Shown here piece by piece: positions 8,200 to 16,277 of a DNA stretch of 64,000 nt. The stretch lies in NCBI GenBank assembly GCA_936940865.1, contig CAKZJB010000006.1:1-64000 (forward strand), in the 5' to 3' direction. Position 1 is the first letter of the stretch. Each line of letters begins with the position of its first letter. Source of the DNA: an uncultured Asticcacaulis sp. Lineage in GTDB: Bacteria > Pseudomonadota > Alphaproteobacteria > Caulobacterales > Caulobacteraceae. The notes beneath the pieces are model-generated. The model was not told the origin of the DNA. It searched no databases and was given only the letters and a program-made list of their open reading frames with translations. The translations under genes and the position numbers were made by a program.

Positions 8200-9597
8200 A
8201 TGTCGGATACGCGCAAGATCGGCCTGTGGAGCCTCGTCTTCTATGCCTTCGCCATGAACCTGGCGATCCGCTGGCTGGCGACGGGGGCGGCGACGGGGGC
8301 GAAATCCCTGCCCATATGGCCGCTGGCCGGGCTGGTGTTTCTGCTGCCGCTGTTGACGGGAACACTCGACCTGTCGGCGCGCTTTCCTGGCGAAGGCGCC
8401 ATCTACGCCTGGACCCGCCACACCCAGGGGCCGTTCGCCGGCTTCATGTGCGGGTGGCTCTACTGGGCCAGCAATATTCCCTATTTCGCCGGGCTTCTGA
8501 TCTTCGTCAATTCAATGCTGGCCAGTCTGGCCGGCGGAGCCATCGGCGCCTGGCTCGGCGCTCCGACGGGCGCCTTTGCCGCGTCGACCGGGCTTATCCT
8601 TGTCGTCGGCTTTCTGCACGCCAAAGGCCTGGGCGCCGGCAAATGGATTCCGCTGGCGGGAGCCACGGCCACCCTTGTCATCTATGCGGTCCTGGTCGGT
8701 TCCGGGCTGTGGCTGGGCGCTCATGGCCAATCGGCGACGAACTTCGCCGCGGCCGACTATCGTCCGCCGGTGAACGCCGACGGCGCGATACTCTGGTCGG
8801 CCATGGTCTTCGCCTATGGCGGCGCCGAAGGCGTGGCCCTGCTGCGCAACGAGGTCAAGGGCGGGGTCAAGACGTTGCGAACCGGCCTGATCATCCTGGG
8901 TATCACGCTCAGCTTCGCTTTCCTGCTGGGCACGGCCTGCATGCTGATGATCATTCCACAGGACCAGGCCTCACGCCTGGCCGGCCTGCCGGATGCGCTC
9001 AAGGCCGCCGCCCAACGCGTGCATATGACCCAGGTGGCTCCGGGCTTGATCCTTGCCCTGGCGCTCAGCCAGGCCGGCGCCGTCAGCGCCTGGTTCGGCG
9101 CGGCGGCGCGGCTGCCCTTCGCCGCCGGCATCGATGCGGCCCTGCCCAGGGCGGTCGGCTATACGGACCCGAAGACCGGCGCGCCGGTGGTGGCCATCTG
9201 GTTCCAGGTTGCGCTGGTCGTCGCCATGCTGGCGCTCAGCCAGGCGGGGACGACGGTCGCCAAGGCGTACGACTTCATCGTCGCCATGAGCGTCCTGTCC
9301 TATACGCTGCCCTATCTTTTCATGTTCGTCGCCTACTGGAAGGCGCAAGGCCTGCCGATGCCGGACGGCGGCACAGGTGTCGCGGGCGGCGCGAAATGGG
9401 GGCGCTGGCTGGCGGCCCTGGGCTTTCTGGGGTCGCTCAGCGCGATCCTGTGTTCCCTGGTGCCGACGCCCGATGCGACGCCGGGCGCGCTCGGCGGCTG
9501 GATGGCGACGATCAAGCTTGCGGGGGCGGCCCTTGTGCTCATAGTCTCGGGGGCTGTTCTTTATGCCATTGCCAAGACGCGGAAGGTCCCCCAATGA
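8200..9597 (+). CDS. APC superfamily amino acid permease
   Basis: A 465-residue inner-membrane transporter with about twelve hydrophobic segments. The beginning IGLWSLVFYAFAMNLAIRW, the G-rich first helix region and the ARFPGEGAIYAWTRH stretch match the amino acid-polyamine-organocation superfamily (AAT/APA-type). The stop codon overlaps the start of the Rieske oxygenase gene (ATGA), so the two proteins are made together. The likely role is uptake of the substrate, or export of the product, of that oxygenase. The specificity cannot be read from the sequence. Confidence 0.88.
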   Translation: MSDTRKIGLWSLVFYAFAMNLAIRWLATGAATGAKSLPIWPLAGLVFLLPLLTGTLDLSARFPGEGAIYAWTRHTQGPFAGFMCGWLYWASNIPYFAGLLIFVNSMLASLAGGAIGAWLGAPTGAFAASTGLILVVGFLHAKGLGAGKWIPLAGATATLVIYAVLVGSGLWLGAHGQSATNFAAADYRPPVNADGAILWSAMVFAYGGAEGVALLRNEVKGGVKTLRTGLIILGITLSFAFLLGTACMLMIIPQDQASRLAGLPDALKAAAQRVHMTQVAPGLILALALSQAGAVSAWFGAAARLPFAAGIDAALPRAVGYTDPKTGAPVVAIWFQVALVVAMLALSQAGTTVAKAYDFIVAMSVLSYTLPYLFMFVAYWKAQGLPMPDGGTGVAGGAKWGRWLAALGFLGSLSAILCSLVPTPDATPGALGGWMATIKLAGAALVLIVSGAVLYAIAKTRKVPQ

Positions 9598-10637
9598 GCG
9601 CCGACAGTCCAAAGCCCCACGCGCCCGTCACCGCGCCCGCGCGCTGGTACAGCGATCCCGAGCGCTGGCCTCTGGAAAAGCAGGCCATCTTCGCGGCCAA
9701 CTGGCAGTTCCTGGGCCACGAAAGCGATCTGCCGGTGCCGGGCGCGTGGCGTGCCGACGTCCTGGCGGGGTTCCCCGTCATCGTCGTGCGCGATATGGCG
9801 GGCGAGATCCGCGCCTTCCATAATGTCTGCCGCCATCGCGCCGGCCCGCTCAATGTCGAGGAAACCGGAGTATGCGACGGCTATCTGACCTGCCGTTACC
9901 ACGGCTGGAAATACGCGCTCGATGGGCGCTTACGGCTGGCGCGCGATTTCGGGCCGGCGGCCGACTTCGACCCGCGCGAATTCGGCCTGTTTCCCGTGCG
10001 CGTCGCCACCTGGCGCGGGCTGATCTTTGCCTGCGTGGGTGAGGGCGCGCCGGACCTCGAAGTCTTGCTGAAGCCGCTTGACACGCGCCTCCGCGACGCA
10101 GACTGGTCCGGCCTGAAGGTGGGATTGCGCCGGGCGCACACGCTGAATTGCAATTGGAAGACCTATGTCGAGAACTATCTCGAAGGCTATCACGTGCCGG
10201 ACGTCCACCCAGGGCTAAACGCCGAGATTCGCGCCGAGGAATACCGCGTGACGGTCGATGGCCATGTCGTGCTGCACGACGCGCCGCCGCGCTCGCCGGA
10301 CGCCGTCTATGACGGGCTGTGGGCGTGGCTGTGGCCCAATATCGGGGTCAACGTCTATAATGAAGGCCTGATGATCGAGCGCATGACGCCGCTCGGTCAC
10401 GCGCAGACGCGGCTCGACTATATCTATCTGACGCCGGGCGGCGTGCCCGTGCCGAATGCGACCCTGACCATGTCGGACCAGGTCACTGCCGAGGACATCT
10501 GGATCGCCGAGCGCGTCCAGCAGAACCTCGACGCCGGCGTCTACCAGACCGGCCGGCTGTCGCCGAAGCACGAGATCGCCGTCGCGGCCTTCCAGGGATG
10601 GGTGGCTTCTTGTACATCCCCGTGCCCTGAAGCCTAG
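9594..10637 (+). CDS. Rieske non-heme iron oxygenase, alpha subunit
   Basis: A 347-residue oxygenase. The start is the ATG at 9594, overlapping the permease stop. The ORF track runs it in from upstream in another frame. The Rieske [2Fe-2S] ligands are in CRHRAG and CRYHGW (residues about 80-105). The mononuclear iron site is ENYLEGYHVPDVHPG, with both histidines. Members hydroxylate or demethylate aromatic or quaternary-amine substrates and need a separate reductase, which is not encoded nearby. The last fifteen residues (ending SCTSPCPEA) look unlike a normal family end, and the stop is followed directly by repeat locus C, so the C terminus may have been altered. Confidence 0.88.
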   Translation: MSADSPKPHAPVTAPARWYSDPERWPLEKQAIFAANWQFLGHESDLPVPGAWRADVLAGFPVIVVRDMAGEIRAFHNVCRHRAGPLNVEETGVCDGYLTCRYHGWKYALDGRLRLARDFGPAADFDPREFGLFPVRVATWRGLIFACVGEGAPDLEVLLKPLDTRLRDADWSGLKVGLRRAHTLNCNWKTYVENYLEGYHVPDVHPGLNAEIRAEEYRVTVDGHVVLHDAPPRSPDAVYDGLWAWLWPNIGVNVYNEGLMIERMTPLGHAQTRLDYIYLTPGGVPVPNATLTMSDQVTAEDIWIAERVQQNLDAGVYQTGRLSPKHEIAVAAFQGWVASCTSPCPEA

Positions 10638-10649
10638 CGAAGGGCGGCT

Positions 10650-10836
10650 TTTTTTCTCCTCCCCATCTTTGATGGGGAGGGGGACCGCGAAGCGGTGGAG
10701 GGGATCCTTGCTTACTTTGGAACCGGAAAAGAAAGCAAGAAACCCCACCACCACATCTCCTTCGCTATCGCTGTCGCGATAACTCAGTCGTGCGGTCCCC
10801 CTCCCCATTTTCTTCGAAAACGGGGAGGTACAAGAA
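10650..10836. repeat. Intergenic palindromic repeat, locus C (double copy)
   Basis: A 190-base inverted pair between the convergent Rieske and RidA genes. The left half is TCCTCCCCATC/GATGGGGAGGGGGACC plus GCGAAGCGGTGGAGGGG. The right half is AAGCAAGAAACCCCACCACC followed by GTGCGGTCCCCCTCCCC and CGGGGAGGTAC. The arms could fold into a long cruciform or terminator-like structure for both genes. Confidence 0.85.
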
Positions 10837-10841
10837 GGGAC

Positions 10842-11312
10842 TTACCGGCGATCCATCACTTCGACAAAGGCGTCGATCTCGACGGCGAAGCCGAGCGGAA
10901 TCTTGTACATGCCCACAGCCGAGCGGGCGTGGCGGCCCGCGTCGCCCAGCACGGCGACCATCAGGTCCGAACAGCCGTTGATGACCTGCGGGATGTCGTA
11001 GAAATCCGGTCCCGCCTGGACGAAGGCGTTGAGCTTGATCACGCGCACGACATTGTCGAGGTCGCCGCCGGCTGCCGCCTTCATCTGCGCCAGAAGATTC
11101 AGGCCGCACAGGCGCGCGGCCTCGACACCTTCCTCGACGGTCACGTCGACGCCCAGCGTGCCCTTGATGCGGCCCGAACCGTCGTTCGACAGCTGGCCGG
11201 AAATATGGACGTGGTTGCCCGTGCGCACGAAGGGCACATAGTTGGCGACCGGCGCGGTCGGCGTCGGCAGGACCAGGCCCAGGGCTTTGAGACGCTCTTC
11301 GCTTTTCGACAT
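10842..11312 (-). CDS. RidA family deaminase
   Basis: A 156-residue YjgF/YER057c/UK114 protein. Visible family features are HISGQLSNDG, KAAAGGDLDNVVRVIKLNAFV and the C-terminal ARSAVGMYKIPLGFAVEIDAFV. The arginine that fixes the substrate carboxylate in true RidA is replaced by a shifted HARSAVG context, typical of the longer YoaB/TdcF-like branch. RidA hydrolyses reactive imines made by PLP enzymes. It faces divK divergently across a 374-base spacer. Confidence 0.9.
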   Translation of the reverse strand: MSKSEERLKALGLVLPTPTAPVANYVPFVRTGNHVHISGQLSNDGSGRIKGTLGVDVTVEEGVEAARLCGLNLLAQMKAAAGGDLDNVVRVIKLNAFVQAGPDFYDIPQVINGCSDLMVAVLGDAGRHARSAVGMYKIPLGFAVEIDAFVEVMDRR

Positions 11313-11686
11313 GATGACTTCCTGAAATTGAGGCCGGATTGCCGGCGGAATGCCGCCTTATAGCCCATTGCGCGCGTCAGGAAAGCTATCCGTTCCGGTG
11401 AGTCGCGGACTCCTGCCGCGAGAGCGTAAAGGAAACCCTAAAGGACGTGAAAAAGCCTTATATACTAACGTTTTGCTAAGGTTTCGCGAGCCCCATTTTT
11501 ACCTCTTGTTATCTTCCCTTTCACCTCACCTTAAGACTAGGCCTGTAGAAGTCTGGGGCACAAGGCGGCGAATCCGGGCTGGCGCCCGATTCGACAAGAC
11601 ATCAGGCTTCGTGTCGGTTCGGAAACGGACAGACATGGCGCAATCGAGGTGAAGGCACTATGTTTTCGGGGCCAAAGGTTGTCGAT
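11313..11686. promoter_or_regulatory. Divergent control region ridA/divK with CtrA-like box and GANTC sites
   Basis: No gene fits in this spacer. It holds CTAA-N7-CTAA at 11465-11479, which on the other strand reads TTAG-N7-TTAG, one step per half-site from the CtrA consensus TTAA-N7-TTAA. Four GANTC sites (CcrM methylation motif) occur at about 11400, 11408, 11570 and 11588. divK is known to be under CtrA control in Caulobacter, so a cell-cycle promoter here is expected. The exact box is my inference. Confidence 0.4.
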
Positions 11687-12055
11687 ATGACCAACAAGAA
11701 AGTCCTCATCGTCGAGGACAACGAACTGAACATGAAGCTTTTCCATGACCTGCTCGACGCGCAGGGCTATGAGACGCTTCAGACCGGTGAAGGTCTGTCG
11801 GCCCTGACGCTTGCCCGCCAGCATCGGCCCGACCTGATCCTGATGGATATCCAGTTGCCCGAAATCTCCGGCCTTGAAGTCACCAAGTGGCTCAAGGAGG
11901 ACGACGAGTTGTCGCACATTCCCGTAGTTGCCGTGACGGCGTTCGCCATGAAGGGCGACGAGGAGCGTATTCGCGACGGCGGCTGCGAAGCCTATATTTC
12001 CAAGCCGATCTCGGTGACGCACTTCCTCGAAACGGTCCGCCGCTATCTCGGATAG
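11687..12055 (+). CDS. divK: Single-domain response regulator DivK
   Basis: A 122-residue stand-alone receiver. Acidic pocket EDN, phospho-acceptor Asp in [10 protein letters not shown], Thr in VTAF and Lys in SKPIS are all present, and long stretches such as [12 protein letters not shown] match Caulobacter DivK as I remember it. DivK is phosphorylated by DivJ, dephosphorylated by PleC and controls CckA-CtrA signalling through DivL, with polar localisation. I choose the ATG at 11687 (AAAGG upstream) because it matches the Caulobacter N terminus. An in-frame ATG at 11660 with its own AAGG would add nine residues. pleD follows after 8 bases. Confidence 0.95.
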   Translation: MTNKKVLIVEDNELNMKLFHDLLDAQGYETLQTGEGLSALTLARQHRPDLILMDIQLPEISGLEVTKWLKEDDELSHIPVVAVTAFAMKGDEERIRDGGCEAYISKPISVTHFLETVRRYLG

Positions 12056-12063
12056 GCCGTAAA

Positions 12064-13431
12064 ATGACTGCGCGCGTCCTCATCGTCGACGATATCCCGG
12101 CCAATGTGCGCCTGCTCCAGGCCAAGCTCGAGGCCGACTATTACGACGTCATCACCGCCGGCAACGGCGAGGCGGGGATAGAGACCGCCATCGAGGAGCA
12201 GCCGGACATCATCCTGCTGGACGTCATGATGCCGGGCGTCGACGGCTACGAGGTCTGCCGGCAGCTCAAGCACCATCCAGAAACCCGCCACATCCCGATC
12301 ATCCTTCTGACCGCGCTCGACGGGCGCGAGGACCGTTTGTCGGGGCTGGAAGCCGGCGCCGACGACTTTCTGACCAAGCCGGTCGACGACATCATCCTGA
12401 TGGCGCGGCTGAAGGCCCTGGTCCGCCTCAAGCAGATGGTCGACGACCTCAGGCAGCGCGAAGCCTCTTCGCGCCGCGCGGGGCTGTCGGGCGAAGACCT
12501 TTATAACCGCCAGATTTCCGCCACCGGCAACGTCCTGATTCTCGATGACAACGAGCGCCAGGGCGAGCGGCTGATGCTGCAACTGGGGCATGACCACCGC
12601 TGCGCCTATGTGACCGATCCGGCCGAGGCCCTGAAGATCGCCGCGGGGCGCGTCGACCTCGTCGTGCTCAACATGACGGCCAGGGCCTTCGACCCGTTGC
12701 GCTGGGTGGCGCAGTTGCGCTCGTCCGAACCGACGCGCCACCGTCCGGTGCTGGGCATCTACAATCCAGACGACCGCAAGGCGCTGCTGAAGGCGCTCGA
12801 CCTCGGCGTCAACGATGTGGCGCCCAAGCCGCTCGACATGCAGGAACTGCTGGCGCGCGCTAAGACGCAGATCCGCCGCAAGCGATACAGCGACTTCCTG
12901 CGCGATTCGCTGGACCGCAGCCTGGAACTTGCGGTGACCGACGCCCTGACGGGGCTGAACAACCGCCGTTTCCTCGATCACCAGCTGAACCTCGCCATGG
13001 CCCGGCATAACCGCGGCGGTGCGCCGTGTTCGCTGCTGCTGCTCGATATCGACTTCTTCAAGCGTGTAAACGACACCTACGGCCACGACGCGGGCGACGA
13101 GGTGATCAAGGAGTTCGCCCGGCGTTTAAGCCTCAATGTCCGCGCCATCGACCTGCCATGCCGCTTCGGCGGAGAGGAATTCGTGGTGCTGATGCCGGAT
13201 ACCGAAAGCGCGGATGCGGTGAAAATCGCCGAGCGCGTGCGTCAGCAGGTCGCGGAAGCGCCGTTCACGCTTTCGGACGGGCGCAAGCTCAATGTCACCG
13301 TATCGGTGGGGGTGGCGACGTCGCAAGGTCTTGGCGACCTGCCGGAAGCCGTAATGAAACGGGCCGACGAAGGCGTCTACGAGGCCAAGTCAGCGGGCCG
13401 AAACCGCGTGGTTATTCGCGTCGCGGCGTAG
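12064..13431 (+). CDS. pleD: Diguanylate cyclase response regulator PleD
   Basis: A 455-residue protein with the PleD layout: receiver 1 (residues 1-125, phospho-acceptor in ILLDVMMPG), a degenerate adaptor receiver 2 (about 150-285), then a GGDEF domain with GGEEF in CRFGGEEFVVLMP. The RxxD allosteric inhibition site is present just upstream (RAID). PleD makes c-di-GMP at the stalked pole during the swarmer-to-stalked transition. The start at 12064 lies 8 bases after divK, so the pair is an operon, as in Caulobacter. Its last 42 bases overlap the convergent membrane-protein gene. Confidence 0.96.
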   Translation: MTARVLIVDDIPANVRLLQAKLEADYYDVITAGNGEAGIETAIEEQPDIILLDVMMPGVDGYEVCRQLKHHPETRHIPIILLTALDGREDRLSGLEAGADDFLTKPVDDIILMARLKALVRLKQMVDDLRQREASSRRAGLSGEDLYNRQISATGNVLILDDNERQGERLMLQLGHDHRCAYVTDPAEALKIAAGRVDLVVLNMTARAFDPLRWVAQLRSSEPTRHRPVLGIYNPDDRKALLKALDLGVNDVAPKPLDMQELLARAKTQIRRKRYSDFLRDSLDRSLELAVTDALTGLNNRRFLDHQLNLAMARHNRGGAPCSLLLLDIDFFKRVNDTYGHDAGDEVIKEFARRLSLNVRAIDLPCRFGGEEFVVLMPDTESADAVKIAERVRQQVAEAPFTLSDGRKLNVTVSVGVATSQGLGDLPEAVMKRADEGVYEAKSAGRNRVVIRVAA

Positions 13432-14952
13432 ATCGACATTGCCTGTGGCCGAGGCGGCGACCAGGATGTCCAGTACGTGTCCGGGGCGATCGTAAACCCA
13501 GATCTCCGATCCCGGGCAGCCGTAGGTCCGGTCCGGCGCCCCGTAGGCGGCCAGGATCGACGGAGAATGCAGCTTCGCCATGACGATGAAGTTGAATGGG
13601 GCCGGTTCCGCCGGGCGGGCGATGTCGTGCGTGTACCAATAGGGATCATTGCCCCAGAGGTAGGGCTGGCCGATTACATTGACCTGCTCGACCTGCCGGC
13701 GGAAGCCGGATGACACGCTCACGGGGCGGGCAAGATCGTAGGCCGCCAGGCCCGCCCTGAGGCCTGCCTCGGGAGCCAGTCGGTCGATACAGGCTTCGAT
13801 CGGCAGGCGCCACGACAGGATGGGGGCGGCGAATTGGCCCGCCGCGGCCGCCATGGCCGAGCCGGCCGCGAGACTCAACGCGGCGACGATCGTCACGACC
13901 GTCCGGAACGCCCGAACGAGGGCGGCGGCCAGCGCGATCAGCGGCCAGACGTACAAGGGCAAAAGATAACGGACGCATGTGTCGTCGTGGTAGAAATACA
14001 CGAACAGCGGAATGGGGGCCGCCAGGGCGGTCATGATGAACAGGCGCCCGGCGTCGAGCCGCCCGCGCCAGGCTCTTGCGGCCAGAAGGCCGAGATAGGC
14101 CAGAGCCGGCACCAGCATGATCGCGTTGATTTCGGGGCGCAGAAGGTCGTGCCACATGAGCGCGTCGTTGGCGCTCCATTCGGCGAAAGTCTGGTTGTAG
14201 GTCTTCTGGATGAACATCAGGCCGGGCAGCAGATAGCCGGCCAGCGCGATTATCAGGGTGCGCAGGTGAGGGGACGCCGCCGCTTCCAGGGCCCTGAGCG
14301 AGGCCGGACGTTCGGCCAGGACTGCGCTGCCGAGAAGCGGAATGACGCCGTAGACCAGGAACAGCGGATCGCAGACGCAGCCGGCAAAGGCGATGATCAT
14401 CTCGGCGCGCCGGCGCCCGCGCAGCAGAAACAGCCCGAGCGACATCAGGAAGGGCCCGGAGTGCGTCACGGGCATCATCATCAGGTCGTAGGCGATATAG
14501 GTCCGCCCAGTGAGATGCGCGGCCGTTGCCGCGACATTGAAAAGGGCCGCCACTGCCAGGGCCGAAGGGAGCACGGCGGTTTGCGCCAGTCTGGCGGCGC
14601 ACAGGCCGCCGAGCGCATAGAAGGCGCCGAGGGAGATGACAGCATAGGTCAGCGTCACCTGGCGCGGATCGGCCAGGACAAAAGCCAGGAGGTGATAGAC
14701 GAACTGGTCGGGAAACAGGCTGTCGACTCGCGGCTGCTGGAAGGTGAACCAGCCCCACGGCCTGTGGAGAAGGTTCCAGTGCTGGCTGGCCGGCAGCTGA
14801 AGATCGCTTGAAAACACTGTGTCGAGCGCCGGCCCGCGCAGATAGAAAAAGACCGGCAGGCAGAGGGTCGCCAGAAGGAGGCTTGTGAAAAGCAGGGGTC
14901 TGGCGGCGCGATAAAGGAGAAGAGGCATATCGTATCCGAATCGTTTCGGCAT
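13390..14952 (-). CDS. Multipass membrane protein, glycosyltransferase-like
   Basis: A protein of about 520 residues with some ten to twelve hydrophobic segments and a soluble C-terminal part of about 120 residues. I do not recognise a named family. The topology and an early GPALDTVFSSDLQLPA loop recall GT-C-type glycosyltransferases and related integral membrane proteins, but no catalytic motif is certain. The track starts it at a TTG (14964). ATG at 14952 or 14928 are alternatives, and none has a good ribosome-binding site. The 3' end runs 42 bases into pleD on the opposite strand. Confidence 0.6.
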   Translation of the reverse strand: MPKRFGYDMPLLLYRAARPLLFTSLLLATLCLPVFFYLRGPALDTVFSSDLQLPASQHWNLLHRPWGWFTFQQPRVDSLFPDQFVYHLLAFVLADPRQVTLTYAVISLGAFYALGGLCAARLAQTAVLPSALAVAALFNVAATAAHLTGRTYIAYDLMMMPVTHSGPFLMSLGLFLLRGRRRAEMIIAFAGCVCDPLFLVYGVIPLLGSAVLAERPASLRALEAAASPHLRTLIIALAGYLLPGLMFIQKTYNQTFAEWSANDALMWHDLLRPEINAIMLVPALAYLGLLAARAWRGRLDAGRLFIMTALAAPIPLFVYFYHDDTCVRYLLPLYVWPLIALAAALVRAFRTVVTIVAALSLAAGSAMAAAAGQFAAPILSWRLPIEACIDRLAPEAGLRAGLAAYDLARPVSVSSGFRRQVEQVNVIGQPYLWGNDPYWYTHDIARPAEPAPFNFIVMAKLHSPSILAAYGAPDRTYGCPGSEIWVYDRPGHVLDILVAASATGNVDLRRDANNHAVSAR

Positions 14953-14978
14953 ACTAGACGCCAAAATGTTTCGGACAC

Positions 14979-15023
14979 GAAAAAGCCGCGCCGAGTTTTT
15001 GGGGGGACTCGAAGGCGCGGCTT
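14979..15023 (-). terminator. Rho-independent terminator of rpmG
   Basis: Read on the minus strand, AAGCCGCGC...CGAGT pairs with ACTCG...GCGCGGCTT and is followed by a T run. It lies 64 bases past the rpmG stop. Confidence 0.8.
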
Positions 15024-15086
15024 CCGTACGTCCGTGAGCGAGGGGGGGGGGAAGCTCACAGACCGTCTTGATACGAAGAAAGGATC

Positions 15087-15254
15087 CTACTTGATCTTGC
15101 CTTCGCGGAATTCGACGTGCTTGCGCACGACCGGATCGTACTTCTTCAGGACCATCTTTTCGGTCTTGGTGCGGGCGTTCTTCTTGGTGACGTAGAAGAA
15201 GCCGGTGTCAGCCGTCGAGTTCAGACGGATCTTGATCGAAGCTGGCTTAGCCAT
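15087..15254 (-). CDS. rpmG: 50S ribosomal protein L33
   Basis: A 55-residue protein, too short for the ORF track. It begins [20 protein letters not shown] and continues [10 protein letters not shown]...[13 protein letters not shown], the standard non-zinc-binding L33 sequence of alphaproteobacteria without the paired CXXC motifs. It is a component of the large ribosomal subunit near the E site. A hairpin terminator follows, and the membrane-protein gene starts shortly beyond on the same strand. The divK-pleD-rpmG neighbourhood recalls the Caulobacter order. Confidence 0.96.
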   Translation of the reverse strand: MAKPASIKIRLNSTADTGFFYVTKKNARTKTEKMVLKKYDPVVRKHVEFREGKIK

Positions 15255-15460
15255 GACGGAGTGTCCCTAACAAAATGCGGTGCGGCGCGCGAGACGCTCC
15301 CGCGCGTTGAATTGAGAGGCGCGGAAAATACTCACCATTGCCGCGAAGTCAATGGCCAATCCGGGCCAGAAGGCGATTTTTATGTCGAATATCGGACAGC
15401 GGGCCGTCTTGATGACGCATTCGCAGATTAGGCATGACGACGCAAGATGAGGACAAGGCG

Positions 15461-16045
15461 ATGAAGCGCTGGGCGGCAATTATACTTGGAGTGGCGCTGG
15501 CGGGGCCGGCGATGGCGCAAACGCCGGCGGCGCCGGCCGGGTCCCAGGCATCCGATGAGGGACCGCCGCGGCTTTACCAGGCCGACAAGGCCATCGCGGT
15601 CAAGGCGCCGGCGGGCCAGAGCCGGTCGGTGCAGACCGATTCGCTGGGCAGCGTGCGCAAGATCGTCGTGACCCTGAGCTTCGGATGCGCCGAAGCCACC
15701 TGCTCGGACTCAAGCTACGAACTGGCGATCAAGGGGAGTGGCGGACAGGACGCCGTATTCGACGTCACGGGGCAGGGCGGCAAGCTGATCGGCCGTGTGG
15801 CGCGATCGGACGGCGCTGGCAACCAGGCGCTGATCGGCACGCCCAAGGCGGGCGAAACCTACGACCTGCGCATTTCGTGGAGCGACGGCAACCGCGTAAC
15901 CTTCGACCTTTACCGCCACGACGGTTCCGGCCGCGACCTGATGGAAAGCCACGACGTGCAGCTGTCCTCACCTGTGGATACGCTGTCGATGCGGGTAACC
16001 AGCGGGGAGCTGCAGGTTAGCAAGCAGGTCTATACGTTCAGATAG
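15461..16045 (+). CDS. Exported protein of unknown function
   Basis: A 194-residue protein starting at the ATG at 15461, which places the signal peptide (MKRWAAIILGVALAGPAMAQ) at the N terminus. The longer ORF would add nine charged residues in front of it. The mature part is Gly/Asp/Ser-rich with two Cys close together (FGCAEATCSD), a likely disulphide, and looks all-beta. The middle (GETYDLRISWSDGNRVTFDLYRHDG) resembles a jelly-roll or galactose-binding-like fold only in general composition. I do not recognise it. Confidence 0.7.
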   Translation: MKRWAAIILGVALAGPAMAQTPAAPAGSQASDEGPPRLYQADKAIAVKAPAGQSRSVQTDSLGSVRKIVVTLSFGCAEATCSDSSYELAIKGSGGQDAVFDVTGQGGKLIGRVARSDGAGNQALIGTPKAGETYDLRISWSDGNRVTFDLYRHDGSGRDLMESHDVQLSSPVDTLSMRVTSGELQVSKQVYTFR

Positions 16046-16068
16046 GTGCGGGCGAAGATCCCTTTCGG

Positions 16069-16260
16069 CCCTCCCCGTTTACGGGGAGGGGGGACCACGC
16101 GAAGCGTGGTGGGCGGGGCTTTTTCTTAGTCCCCACTCCGACCGCAATATATTTTCATGAGACAGACCGCGCTTTTGCTGAAGCAACGAGTTCATCGTCG
16201 TCTAAGGCAAAGCCCCGCCCACCGCTTCGCGGTCCCCCCTCCCCATAAATGGGGAGGGCG
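16069..16260. repeat. Intergenic palindromic repeat, locus D (long inverted pair)
   Basis: The 232-base gap between convergent genes holds two arms of about 55 bases. The left arm is CCCTCCCCGTTTACGGGGAG, GGGACCACGCGAAGCGTGGT and GGGCGGGGCTTT. The right arm is AAAGCCCCGCCCACCG, CTTCGCGGTCCC and CCCTCCCCATAAATGGGGAG. About 80 unrelated bases separate them. It is the most symmetrical copy in the window. Confidence 0.85.
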
Positions 16261-16277
16261 ATTCGTGCTGTCTGCTT

